A stretch of DNA of 64,000 bases, taken from assembly GCA_951812725.1 (NCBI GenBank), contig OX638330.1, positions 2,542,001-2,606,000 of the forward strand. Direction: 5' to 3'. This DNA comes from an uncultured Caldilineaceae bacterium (GTDB lineage Bacteria; Chloroflexota; Anaerolineae; Caldilineales; Caldilineaceae). The notes below the pieces were generated by a model. It was given only the letters and a program-made list of their open reading frames with translations, searched no databases and was not told where the DNA came from. Shown in pieces: positions 9,122 to 17,374 of this stretch (its first letter is position 1; each line of letters begins with the position of its first letter). The translations under genes and the position numbers were made by a program.

Positions 9122-10099
9122 CTAGTGACGGACGTCTTCAACTGCGGGATGGATGGTGCGGTTGACGGCCAGGGTTGCGGTGAAGGTAATGACAAACAGG
9201 ATCATACCGATGGAAGCGGCGTAGCCGAATTGCTGCGTGCGGAAAGCTTTGTGGAACATGGTCAGGCCGGGCACCATGGTTGCGAAACCGGGGCCGCCGT
9301 CGGTGAGCACGAGAATTGTCTGGAAGGATGTAACGCCGGCAATGACTGCCAGGATCGTCATGAGGCGCACTTGCCCCAAAACGAGGGGCAGGTCTATCAG
9401 GAGAGTACGGCGGAGGCCGGTGCAGCCGTCGACTTCGCAGGCGTCGAAGATCGATTCAGAAATCTGGCCCAGGCCACCGAGATAGATGAGGGTGCCGACG
9501 CCTGAGACCCAGGGGAAGCCCATGAACATGATGGCGTAGAGGGCGGTGGCTGTGTCTCCCAGCCAGTTTAGTGCCAGGAAGCCTAGGCCGACCTGTTCCA
9601 AGAGTCCGTTGATGACTCCCAGGTTGGGGTCGTAGATCTGCTTCCAGAGGAGAATGACGACGATGAGCGGGACGAGCATGGGGATGATGAGAAAGAGGCG
9701 ATAGAGCTCTTTGGACTCGGTGTCGCGGATGCGGAAGATGAGAACGGCCATGATGAAAGGGACGACTGCACCTGAGAAAAAGAAGAACGCGAGCAGTTTG
9801 AACATGTTAAGGAGCTCTCGGCCCGTTTCGGGGGAGGTGAAGTAGACGCCAAAGTGCTGGAGGCCGACGAAGCTGGCTTCGACCCCGGGCCGCCAGCGGT
9901 AAAAGGCGCGGAGGAGGCCGAGGATGGGGGGGTAGTAGTTGAAGATGATAAGGAGAATGAAGATGGGGGCAAGAAGGGCATAGGCCTGCCAGGAGCGGCG
10001 CATTGCCTGCCAGGTAGAGAGCTCGCTCGACCTGACAGGAGCGCTCGCGGCGGCGTCTGCCGGTCGGCTCTGTTGCGCAGCACCTGTAACTTCTGTCAT
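9122..10099 (-). CDS. sugar ABC transporter permease, MalF type
   Basis: 325 aa. A cytoplasmic N-tail of about 45 residues is followed by six or so membrane spans (first: YALLAPIFILLIIFNYYP). The EAA loop reads SIFDACEVDGC...IDLPLVLGQV. A GGGAG ribosome-binding site precedes ATG 10099. It pairs with the MalG-type subunit immediately downstream. The 278-nt gap upstream (10100-10377) has no recognisable feature. Confidence 0.93.
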   Translation of the reverse strand: MTEVTGAAQQSRPADAAASAPVRSSELSTWQAMRRSWQAYALLAPIFILLIIFNYYPPILGLLRAFYRWRPGVEASFVGLQHFGVYFTSPETGRELLNMFKLLAFFFFSGAVVPFIMAVLIFRIRDTESKELYRLFLIIPMLVPLIVVILLWKQIYDPNLGVINGLLEQVGLGFLALNWLGDTATALYAIMFMGFPWVSGVGTLIYLGGLGQISESIFDACEVDGCTGLRRTLLIDLPLVLGQVRLMTILAVIAGVTSFQTILVLTDGGPGFATMVPGLTMFHKAFRTQQFGYAASIGMILFVITFTATLAVNRTIHPAVEDVRH

Positions 10100-10377
10100 G
10101 CTAACTCCCTGGGCTTCTCCAATTGCAGGACCTCACATCGAGGAAAATTAATCTTATTTGCTTTCAGTTTGAAAGCAGGGTTATTTCGAAATGGGCAGTG
10201 CGTAAAGGAAAACACTATTGGCGCGATATTTTAGTGTGACCCGAGAGATATGTCTTGGCGTCGATTGCGATATACATTTGGAACGCAGATCGCGGCTGAT
10301 TCAAGGTCACAGCAATAGGTCAATCAATGGATCAGGCCGGAACCGTCGCCCGGCGTTATCCTTTGGCGTACACGGGT

Positions 10378-10815
10378 TCAGTCTGAAGAGAGCGGAATTT
10401 CGACTGGCACTTCGATGGAGAAGCTCTTGTCTACTTCGAGCCAGCGCCCGATGTTGATATCGATGACGTTGATGATTGAGTCCGTTTTGAGGTCGTAGGC
10501 GGTGGCTGGATTGGGCGTGAAGGTAATTTCGATTTCGCCGTTTTCGTCGGTGTAAGCCCACTCCGGGATCATGAGGCCGTTGCCGGGTTGCAGCCAAGCT
10601 TGCAAGGTGTCGTTTACGCGCGGCTGGCCATTCTCGGTGACACGGACCGTAAGCACGATTGAATCTTCGCCGTCTGAGACGACTTTTTCCTTGTTAAACT
10701 CGCCTTCGATGACGACGCTATTGAGACGCACCAGTGACTGGATAAAGTCCGCGGCGAGAAGAGCGAGCATCAGGAGGAGCAGACTGACTGCGGCCAGACG
10801 AATTTTGCGTAGCAT
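10378..10815 (-). CDS. small membrane-anchored protein with an Ig-like beta domain
   Basis: 145 aa from ATG 10815; a longer frame exists upstream, but it would overlap the binding-protein gene and lacks a coding signature. One hydrophobic N-terminal segment (residues about 4-24, VSLLLLMLALLAADF) anchors an extracytoplasmic domain of about 115 residues. Alternating strands (IVLTVRVTENGQP, GEIEITFTPNPATAY) resemble bacterial Ig-like or invasin-type domains. It sits between a sugar-binding lipoprotein and its permeases, an unusual place for an extra gene. It might help the binding protein dock, but no family was recognised. Confidence 0.65.
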   Translation of the reverse strand: MLRKIRLAAVSLLLLMLALLAADFIQSLVRLNSVVIEGEFNKEKVVSDGEDSIVLTVRVTENGQPRVNDTLQAWLQPGNGLMIPEWAYTDENGEIEITFTPNPATAYDLKTDSIINVIDINIGRWLEVDKSFSIEVPVEIPLSSD

Positions 10816-10841
10816 GTGAGCGGCAATAGGAAGACGGATGG

Positions 10842-10883
10842 TGGTGAGCGGACAGGGCGTGCAGGGCCGCGGTCCGCTCACCA
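10842..10883 (-). promoter_or_regulatory. 12-bp hairpin just after the binding-protein gene
   Basis: Perfect inverted repeat: tggtgagcggac at 10842-10853 faces gtccgctcacca at 10872-10883. On the minus strand it begins 15 nt after the stop codon of the solute-binding gene and ends before the small membrane-protein gene. No U-tract follows. It therefore looks like an mRNA 3'-end stabiliser or partial attenuator, of the kind known between malE and malF in enterobacteria. Equivalent hairpins follow the other two binding-protein genes of this window. Confidence 0.6.
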
Positions 10884-10897
10884 AGATATTGAACTCT

Positions 10898-12433
10898 TTA
10901 GCTGTCTGCTTCCTGGTCGGCGAGCAGGGCTTCGTAACGGGCAACGCCTTCATCCCAGGAGCGCTGCTGGCGCTCGAAGAATTCGGCTCTGTCCATGTCG
11001 CCGATCACCCAGGCGACGAAGATGCGCCGCCACTCGGTGAAGTAGTCCCAGTCCCACAGGAGCCCCATGCCCCACCAGGCGATGGTGTAGGTATAGAGGG
11101 GCAGCTTATAGCCGCCGATGGTGGACCACAGCGGTCCGAGCTTAGCATCCTTGGCAGACGGGATATACTGCTGATTTTCGTTGTTAAGGAAGGCGTTGTT
11201 TTCCGGCTCGGTGATGAACTGCCACCAGTTGATGACCTGGTCACGGTTGCCGCGCATCTCGGTCGAGGACTTGAGCATTACGTCCTGGGGACCGCGAATG
11301 GCCTGCACGTGTTCGCCGGGCACATTGCCGTCACCGGCGGTATAGTCATTGGGGTCGACAGCGCCGGGTACGCTGACGGTGGGGGGAATGTCGGCAGCGG
11401 CGGGCATTGGCGAGGGCACGAAGGTGCGCTCGAAGTCCACGTTGGGGTCGTTGGCCAAGGTAGCGAATTCCCACGTGGCCCGGTACTGCATACCGACCGA
11501 GCCTTCGCGCCAGAGGAGGTCGAGATCGGTGGTGTTGAAGCCGTCCACCCAGGTCAGAGCGAGGGCGTACATTTCGTCCCAAGCGCGCTGGTAGATGGGT
11601 GTGTAGGGGCCGATCAGCTCGGCCTTGTGTGCGGGCAGGGCTTCCTCGATGCCGACGAAGAAGTCATTGTCGGCGTCCATTTCGATGCAGACTTCCTGCA
11701 TCATGGGCGGGAGGATCTGGAGGGCAAGTGGCCAGCAGTTGCCGGTTTCGCCTTCGCGCGGCCAGGGGGAGAGGCCAAGGCCGGCTTGCTTGAGGGCCTG
11801 GGAAACCTCCATCTGTTCGGTCCAGGTGGCAGGCGGCGAGAGACCATGCTCGTTGAAGATCTCCATGTTACAGGCGAGACCGACTTCGAGGTATGGCCAG
11901 ATAGCGCGGATGGGGGCGCAGTAGTCGAGGCCGTCAGACCAGGTCAAGGACTCCATCATGGAAGGATAGAAGCTTTCGGACCAGGTGTCGTACTGGATTG
12001 CGTAAGGGCTGGGGGCGTCTAGCCAGTCGTCGATGGGGACGCACCAGCCGCGTTGAACGAGGTCGAGGCGGGCCATCAGGTCGGGGGATTCTCCGGAGCT
12101 TACAGCGGCGGTGAGCCAGGCGTCATCACCGGCGTCGTCGAAAACGATGGCAATGTCCGGGTTGATCTCTTCGAAGCGCTCAGCGAGAATGCGCGCTGCG
12201 TTGCCGACCAAGGGGTGCTCGGCTGAACGGGTCGTCCACTCGGTGGGGTGGAGCAGGCCGAGGGTGGAGTGTACTTCAACCCTGTCCATCGCGGCCATAT
12301 CGCCGCCGGATTCTTCAGCCGTCTCGCCTCCGGCGGGGGCGGCGGGCGCAGCGCAAGCGGCCATCAAGCCGACGCCGGCTGCGCCAGCGGAGACTTTCAG
12401 AAAGTTACGTCTACTCAGTCCGTTGCCAGTCAT
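10898..12433 (-). CDS. extracellular solute-binding lipoprotein, family 1 (sugar ABC importer)
   Basis: 511 aa. The N-terminus has a twin-arginine-like SRRNFLKVSAG motif and an AAC lipobox (Cys27), so it is exported, possibly folded, and lipid-anchored. An Ala/Gly/Glu-rich spacer leads into a periplasmic-binding fold (IAIVFDDAGDDAW, SPDLMARLD, VPIDDWL). An AAGGAGAAGAGG Shine-Dalgarno precedes ATG 12433. It would feed the permeases at 8184-10099. A 215-nt gap separates it from the upstream PhyH gene. The sugar cannot be read from sequence. Confidence 0.92.
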   Translation of the reverse strand: MTGNGLSRRNFLKVSAGAAGVGLMAACAAPAAPAGGETAEESGGDMAAMDRVEVHSTLGLLHPTEWTTRSAEHPLVGNAARILAERFEEINPDIAIVFDDAGDDAWLTAAVSSGESPDLMARLDLVQRGWCVPIDDWLDAPSPYAIQYDTWSESFYPSMMESLTWSDGLDYCAPIRAIWPYLEVGLACNMEIFNEHGLSPPATWTEQMEVSQALKQAGLGLSPWPREGETGNCWPLALQILPPMMQEVCIEMDADNDFFVGIEEALPAHKAELIGPYTPIYQRAWDEMYALALTWVDGFNTTDLDLLWREGSVGMQYRATWEFATLANDPNVDFERTFVPSPMPAAADIPPTVSVPGAVDPNDYTAGDGNVPGEHVQAIRGPQDVMLKSSTEMRGNRDQVINWWQFITEPENNAFLNNENQQYIPSAKDAKLGPLWSTIGGYKLPLYTYTIAWWGMGLLWDWDYFTEWRRIFVAWVIGDMDRAEFFERQQRSWDEGVARYEALLADQEADS

Positions 12434-12648
12434 TTTCTGCCTCTTCTCCTTGTCCTTGATTGTCGATAGATACGGATATGGTACGGGCCTCGGATGGCGC
12501 CGTAGACAGGACGAGCAGGACTTGGCGTTCTCACCTCCTTCAGGTTGGATGGCTAGAGTGCAGATTTCTGAATATGGGCGCTACGCGGCGAATCAGGCGC
12601 GTAAGGGGCCATGTCCGCAGGAGCGAGTTCTACAGCTTTTGCTTCGGT

Positions 12649-13692
12649 CTAGGCAGCGATGCCGGCTTCGGCCAGAACTTCCCTGGCGGTTTGGGCGGCT
12701 TCGGAATCGGGATCGAATCTGATGGTGCGTTGCAGGCTGAATACGGCGTGTTCGTCACCGGCGCGGGCCAGTTCGATGGCTTCGGCGAAGCCTTTTTCGC
12801 CGAAGCTCAGATCGCGGGCAACGACGGGGTTGTCGTAGTTTTTCCAGTAATACTTGTATTCGTCGGATTCCCAGTCTGCGTAGACCTCTTCCCATTCCAT
12901 TCCGCTAGGGCCGTGGGGGGTGAGCATTTGCTCGGCGATCAGATCGCCGACGGCCTGGTAGCGGTTATCGAGCGAGAGGCGAAGGCGGTCCTCGGTGTAG
13001 TTGGGCAGGGCCTGGTGAATTGTGAGGGCAGGGAAGATGAGGGTGTCGCCGATGTCGTAGTCGGTGGAGTGCCAGACGGGTTCTATTTCTTCCTCGCCTT
13101 CGACGTTGACGGCCAGGGCTCCGGCTCCGAGGGAGAAGTGGTGGTCGAGCACGCGTCCGACTTTGTGGGATCCGGGGATGACGGCCAGAGGGCCCAGTTC
13201 GATGGGGCAGTCGCCGATCGGGGCCCAGCTGGTCAGGGTCTCATAGTTGCCCTGGAAGTGTACAAAGTCCTGGTGCATGGGGGTCGTGTGTTCGGTATAT
13301 TTGGGGAACCAGAGACGGGCGATCTGGTTGGGGTGGGGCATGATGGGGCGGCCCATGATCTTTTCGATCATGGATGTGACTTCGGGCCAGTGGCCGGCGC
13401 GATGGAAGGACTCCAGTGTGTAGACTTGGCTGTAGCCGTCGACGTATTCGCGATCGCCTTCTGTGCACTGTTTGGTTGTGTCGGCGATGCCGTCGTAGGG
13501 GTCGGTATCGGGCAGGAGCCAGCCGATTTCCTGGATTCTTGTCATCATGACGCGGCGCAGCTCGCTCATTTTGTCGGGATCCTGGAGCTGTCTGAAGAAG
13601 AGGTAGCCCTCGTCGGCGAGGCGGCGCTGTAGTTCGGCGGGATCATCGAAGGCATCATTCGAGACGCGAAACTCGCGGATTTTTTGAGGCAT
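12649..13692 (-). CDS. phytanoyl-CoA dioxygenase (PhyH) family protein, first gene of the sugar operon
   Basis: 347 aa from ATG 13692 (GAAAGG upstream). Metal ligands are His140/Asp142 (PMHQDFVHF) and His226 (LTIHQALPNY); Arg238 in RLRLSLDNRYQ is the candidate 2-oxoglutarate ligand. A longer frame to a TTG at 13767 is unlikely, because that codon overlaps the -10 box of a convincing promoter. The PIELGPLAVIPGSHK loop is typical of PhyH proteins acting on small soluble substrates. It differs strongly from the two PhyH proteins at the end of the operon, so three distinct oxygenases bracket one sugar importer. Confidence 0.9.
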   Translation of the reverse strand: MPQKIREFRVSNDAFDDPAELQRRLADEGYLFFRQLQDPDKMSELRRVMMTRIQEIGWLLPDTDPYDGIADTTKQCTEGDREYVDGYSQVYTLESFHRAGHWPEVTSMIEKIMGRPIMPHPNQIARLWFPKYTEHTTPMHQDFVHFQGNYETLTSWAPIGDCPIELGPLAVIPGSHKVGRVLDHHFSLGAGALAVNVEGEEEIEPVWHSTDYDIGDTLIFPALTIHQALPNYTEDRLRLSLDNRYQAVGDLIAEQMLTPHGPSGMEWEEVYADWESDEYKYYWKNYDNPVVARDLSFGEKGFAEAIELARAGDEHAVFSLQRTIRFDPDSEAAQTAREVLAEAGIAA

Positions 13693-13766
13693 TGGAGTAG
13701 ACCTTTCGCTGGCGCGCACGCTGGAAGCGTCGTTGGGATCGGTGTTGGAGGCGACGATTTGGTACA

Positions 13767-13795
13767 AGGATATTTAATTTTTGTTATGGTGTCAA
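13767..13795 (-). promoter_or_regulatory. sigma-70-like promoter for the PhyH/sugar ABC operon
   Basis: Read on the minus strand, a perfect -35 TTGACA (13790-13795) and a -10 TATCCT (13767-13772) are 17 bp apart with an A/T-rich spacer. A start near 13760 would give a 5' leader of about 70 nt before ATG 13692. This also decides the start codon of the downstream gene. Confidence 0.65.
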
Positions 13796-13969
13796 GTGTC
13801 TAGCAGAGACCCCCTAGCGCGGCGTTTCGGGGATGGTGGGATGGCTGATTGCAAGTAGTCTATTGTGTGAAAGCTGCATTGAGGGCCCGGCTTTCACTCT
13901 TTGACACATCGTTCTTTGCCGCGTAGGATGCTACCTTGTAGCCGACATCCTGAGCGTGAAGGAAAAGAG

Positions 13970-14653
13970 ATGAACTCATTTTCGCTGGGCGAGACAGTCT
14001 ATCATAATGCGCTGGCGACGGACGCCGACGTTGCCGGTTTCAGGCTGGAGGGAGAGGCGAGCATTGGCTTCCCCGGGGGGCGGCTGCGGATGGAGAACTT
14101 GCGCGATCCGGGGGAGGGGCAGAGGTCAAACTTCGTGTTCTGGTGTCCGGAGACGTTTCCGGCGGATGTGAGCATTGCGTGGGATTTCTGGCCGGTGCGG
14201 GAGCCGGGGCTGTGTATTTTGTTCTTTGCGGCGACGGGGGGCAGTGGAGAAGATCTGTTTGATCCTGCATTGGACGAGCGTAGCGGGGAATACAAGCAGT
14301 ACCATCATGGGGATATCAACGCGCTGCACGTTTCCTACTTTCGCAGGCGCTGGCCGGAGGAAAGGGCGTTCCACACGTGCAATTTGCGGAAGAGCTATGG
14401 CTTTCACATGGTGGCGCAGGGCGCGGATCCGATTCCTTCGGTGGATGATGCGGTTTCGCCTTACCGAATACAGGTGATCAAGTGTGGGGCTGAGGTAGCA
14501 TTTTCGATCAACGAGTTGCCGATTTTTGCGTGGAGCGATGACGGCGTCAGCTACGGGCCGGTGTTGGGGGGCGGGAAGATTGGGCTGCGGCAGATGGCGC
14601 CGTTGGTGGGAGAGTACGCAAATCTGAGCGTACGTAAGGTGCAGCGAGCATGA
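13970..14653 (+). CDS. DUF1961-like beta-sandwich protein
   Basis: 227 aa from ATG 13970 with AAGGAAAAGAG just upstream. The sequence (ETVYHNALATDADV, FVFWCPETFPADVSIAWDFWP, INALHVSYFRRRW, FSINELPIFAWSDDG, GGGKIGLRQMAP) matches what I know of the DUF1961 family, a ConA-like jelly roll often found with sugar-lyase and oxidoreductase genes. No signal peptide is visible. It is transcribed divergently from the PhyH operon and is followed after 129 nt by another small sandwich protein. A role in binding or cleaving a sugar polymer is inference. Confidence 0.75.
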   Translation: MNSFSLGETVYHNALATDADVAGFRLEGEASIGFPGGRLRMENLRDPGEGQRSNFVFWCPETFPADVSIAWDFWPVREPGLCILFFAATGGSGEDLFDPALDERSGEYKQYHHGDINALHVSYFRRRWPEERAFHTCNLRKSYGFHMVAQGADPIPSVDDAVSPYRIQVIKCGAEVAFSINELPIFAWSDDGVSYGPVLGGGKIGLRQMAPLVGEYANLSVRKVQRA

Positions 14654-14782
14654 GGCAGTTAAGAGGGCCAGGCTTGGTGGGACTCTCACCTATAGGGGCA
14701 CGGCTCTATGGAAGAAGCGGCGTAGGCAAGCGTTCCATTTGTGGACGGGACATTCAGACAGATCATGACAGGAGCGGAATAG

Positions 14783-15349
14783 ATGAGCGAGTCGCAAGAA
14801 GAGGTTATTTTCCAGGAGAATTTCGACGGTGCATTGGACGCCGACTGGATTTGGCTGCGCGAGAATCCGGATTGCTGGCGCATGCGAGATGGCGGGTTGG
14901 AGATAATGGTTGAGCCCGGCGTTGCGGCGACGGTGCGGAATGCGCTGGTGCGGCCGGCGCCGGACAGGAGTGGCGGCATCTTTGCGATCGAGGTGACAAT
15001 TTTCAATCATAGTGTGCCGACGCAGCAGTACGAACAGGCGGGGATTACGTGGTACCAGAACGGTGAGCCGGTCTTCAAGGAGGTCAAGGAGCTGGTGGAC
15101 GGGGAGGTATTGGTTATTCCCGGGGGCAAGCCGATGCCGACTGAGAGTGTGCGGTTGCGGCTGGTGGTAGATTCCGAGTCGTGGGAGGCGCAGTTCCGGC
15201 CGGAGGGTGCGACGGGATTCTCGACGGCCGCTACGGGTGAGTTACCGGCGGCGGAGATGGAGCAGGTCAGTCTGCAGTGCTATAACGGTCCGCCGGGAGA
15301 AGAGCACTGGATTCGCTTTGAAGACTTTCGCATCGTGCGGATGGCCTAG
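14783..15349 (+). CDS. DUF1349-like (concanavalin-like) small protein
   Basis: 188 aa with no signal peptide. It opens with IFQENFDGALDADWIWLRE, the usual entry strand of LamG/DUF1349-like sandwiches, followed by ATVRNALVRP, QAGITWYQNGEPVFK and a final EEHWIRFEDFRIV strand. A weak GGAGCG precedes ATG 14783. It probably shares a transcript with the DUF1961-like gene upstream. Family placement is by pattern recognition and moderately sure; carbohydrate binding is inferred. Confidence 0.65.
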   Translation: MSESQEEVIFQENFDGALDADWIWLRENPDCWRMRDGGLEIMVEPGVAATVRNALVRPAPDRSGGIFAIEVTIFNHSVPTQQYEQAGITWYQNGEPVFKEVKELVDGEVLVIPGGKPMPTESVRLRLVVDSESWEAQFRPEGATGFSTAATGELPAAEMEQVSLQCYNGPPGEEHWIRFEDFRIVRMA

Positions 15350-15419
15350 GGGAAGGTCACGTTTTGGCAGGTGCGCAGGGTTGGCTACGAGGGATGTAGC
15401 CGAGAGATCGCATTTGGAA

Positions 15420-16136
15420 TTAAGGTGCGGCGTTGAGGCGCAGCGGTTGGCCGGGTTGGTGGATTGCGGGGTGGGAGACAGGCTGGTCGGGCGCGTAGAG
15501 GGTGACGCGGCCGGCGCCGTGTACGCTCCATTCGTTGTCGGACAGGTCGTTGATCATTCCGGTTTCTTCGTCGATGCCTACGAGGGTGGCCTGGGGCAGC
15601 AGGTCACGTAGCTGTTGGGCCCAGCCTTGCCCGAAGTTGTTGTGGTGGGGCAGTACACAGGCGTTGGGGATAAGCCCGAGGCCCTCAATGATTTGCTTGC
15701 CGCGGGGATCATAGAGATGTTCACAGAGGACCATGGCACCGGCGCTGCTGCCGGCGATGACCGCGCCCGCGGTCAAGGCTGCGCGCATGGCCTCCCAGGC
15801 TGGCGTGTTGCGAAGGCTTTGGCAGAGATGGCCGGGGAACCCGCCCAGTAGGTAGATCAGTTTCGCCCCTGTAACCATTTCGACAACGGAATCGTTTGCG
15901 GCTGAATCGCGGTCGAGCAGGGGAACGACCTGCACATTGGTCGCGCCGAGGCTCGTGAACCAGCGGCGGCCGTTTTCGCCGGCGCGGTCTTGGTTGTTGT
16001 CGGGCGCGGCGGCGGTGGGGATGATGGCGATTGGGGCGTCCAGGCCTCCTGCCAGTTCGATGCTGCGGAGGTCGGGCGCGGCCATTTGGCCGCCGAATTC
16101 GGAGCCGCCTTCCAAGGTGATATGTCCCAGGTCCAC
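15420..16136 (-). CDS. peptidase family S51 (cyanophycinase/dipeptidase E-like)
   Basis: 238 aa beginning at GTG 16136 with an AAAGGAG ribosome-binding site. The nucleophile-elbow motif is AGSSAGAM (Ser131), preceded by IYLLGGFPGHL, the standard pair of S51 signatures. HHNNFGQGW supplies a candidate catalytic His. Family members hydrolyse beta-aspartyl or Asp-X peptides; cyanophycinases degrade multi-L-arginyl-poly-aspartate. The gene converges with the DUF1349-like gene and has no pathway partner here, so the exact peptide substrate is open. Confidence 0.85.
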   Translation of the reverse strand: MDLGHITLEGGSEFGGQMAAPDLRSIELAGGLDAPIAIIPTAAAPDNNQDRAGENGRRWFTSLGATNVQVVPLLDRDSAANDSVVEMVTGAKLIYLLGGFPGHLCQSLRNTPAWEAMRAALTAGAVIAGSSAGAMVLCEHLYDPRGKQIIEGLGLIPNACVLPHHNNFGQGWAQQLRDLLPQATLVGIDEETGMINDLSDNEWSVHGAGRVTLYAPDQPVSHPAIHQPGQPLRLNAAP

Positions 16137-16250
16137 TTGCTTTTATTCTCCTTTGGCAATTGCTAAGCAATATACGGTGTCCGCATTGACGGGCCCTTGA
16201 TGCCTGGCGCCATCCAGGCCAGATGAAGGCGTATGCGGTTGGCGGCTGTC

Positions 16251-16378
16251 AGGTTGCTGAAGCGGCACGGCTGCGCTGAATGCGTAAGGTCGGTGAGGCA
16301 TGGTTTTGTAGGGGGGCGTTGCGGGGGCGCAGCCCCTGCACAAGGGAGGGCCGAAGGCCCGACCGCCCATAATACATG
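16251..16378 (+). repeat. dispersed repeat R2, copy 2
   Basis: The core at 16308-16368 is essentially identical to copy 1 (741-801), including both hairpins, and the match extends left through ggtcggtgaggNatggtttt and right through cataatac. It lies in the 361-bp gap between the S51 gene and the MalG-type permease gene, both on the minus strand. It is the only recognisable feature of that gap. Confidence 0.8.
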
Positions 16379-16497
16379 CCGGGAAGAGAGAGAAAAAGGC
16401 CCGACTCGTCTCTTTCAGCCTTGGGACTAAGTTGCGGAATGGGAGGTACCTCCGTTGAAAGTAGCGGGCAGAGGAGGGAAGCATGCTGCCATTTAGC

Positions 16498-17373
16498 TCA
16501 GCCCTTCACCGCGCCGGCTGTCAGGCCTGAAACGATGTAGCGCTGCATGGCGAGGTAGAATGCCACAGGCAGCACTGAGAAGACAAGGCCGGCGGCCATG
16601 TATTGCTCGACTGGCGTCTGCGCGATCGCTTTGAGGGTGGAGAGACCGACTGAAGCGGGCATGAACTCGCCGCTGCTGAGCATGATGCCGGCGTAGAGGT
16701 ATTCGTTCCAGGCGAAGAAGAAGGCGACGACCGCGACTGCGGACAGGCCGGGCGCGGAGAGCGGGAGCACGATCCGCCATAGGGCGGCGAGTTCGGTGCA
16801 GCCGTCGACGACCGAGGCGTCGAGTACTTCGGGCGGTACGGTGTCAAAGACGCCTTTGAGAATCCAGATACAGATGGGCAGAATGAAGGCGGCGTCGATG
16901 AGGGCGAGGGAGGGGATGCTGTTGAGCATGTTGAGGCGGCGGTAGATGATGTACAGGGGGATCAGGATCAGGATCTCGGGCAGCATTTGGGTTACGAGGA
17001 GGAAGAGGCCGAAGAGGTTGCGGCCGGGCCAGCGCAGGCTGGAAAGGGCGTATGCCCCCAACACGGAGAGGGCCATGCAGAGCAGCATTGTCATGGCGGC
17101 GATGAGGAAGGAGTTGCGCAGCCAGCGCGCTATGGGATGCTCAGTGAACAGCTCGGCAAACTGGTAGAAAGAGAGCTCCTGGGGCAGCAGGGGCGGAGGA
17201 AAGTGCATGATGTATTTACTGGGCTGGAAGGTGCTGATCATCATCCAGTAGACCGGGAAGACGGTGATGAAGGAAACGATGGCAATGGTGAGGTAGAGGG
17301 CGGTGCGGTTGAGCAGGCGCCTTGGAGACAGTTTGTATGCGGGAGCGCGGGTGTCGATGCCGGTGGTTGCCAT
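16498..17373 (-). CDS. sugar ABC transporter permease, MalG type
   Basis: 291 aa with about six membrane spans (first: LTIAIVSFITVFPVYWM). The EAA loop reads EVLDASVVDGC...IVLPLSAPGL. It starts 1 nt after the stop of the MalF-type gene, so the two are translationally close. With that partner it forms the channel of a second sugar importer fed by the lipoprotein at 18496-19836. No ATPase gene is linked. Confidence 0.93.
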   Translation of the reverse strand: MATTGIDTRAPAYKLSPRRLLNRTALYLTIAIVSFITVFPVYWMMISTFQPSKYIMHFPPPLLPQELSFYQFAELFTEHPIARWLRNSFLIAAMTMLLCMALSVLGAYALSSLRWPGRNLFGLFLLVTQMLPEILILIPLYIIYRRLNMLNSIPSLALIDAAFILPICIWILKGVFDTVPPEVLDASVVDGCTELAALWRIVLPLSAPGLSAVAVVAFFFAWNEYLYAGIMLSSGEFMPASVGLSTLKAIAQTPVEQYMAAGLVFSVLPVAFYLAMQRYIVSGLTAGAVKG

Positions 17374-17374
17374 A

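Noticed and set aside
10838..12022. 394-codon open frame on the plus strand
   Set aside because: Antisense shadow of the solute-binding gene at 10898-12433; valine/glycine-rich composition and no family resemblance.
12460..13632. 390-codon open frame on the plus strand
   Set aside because: Antisense shadow of the PhyH gene 12649-13692, low-complexity Gly/Val/Asp composition.
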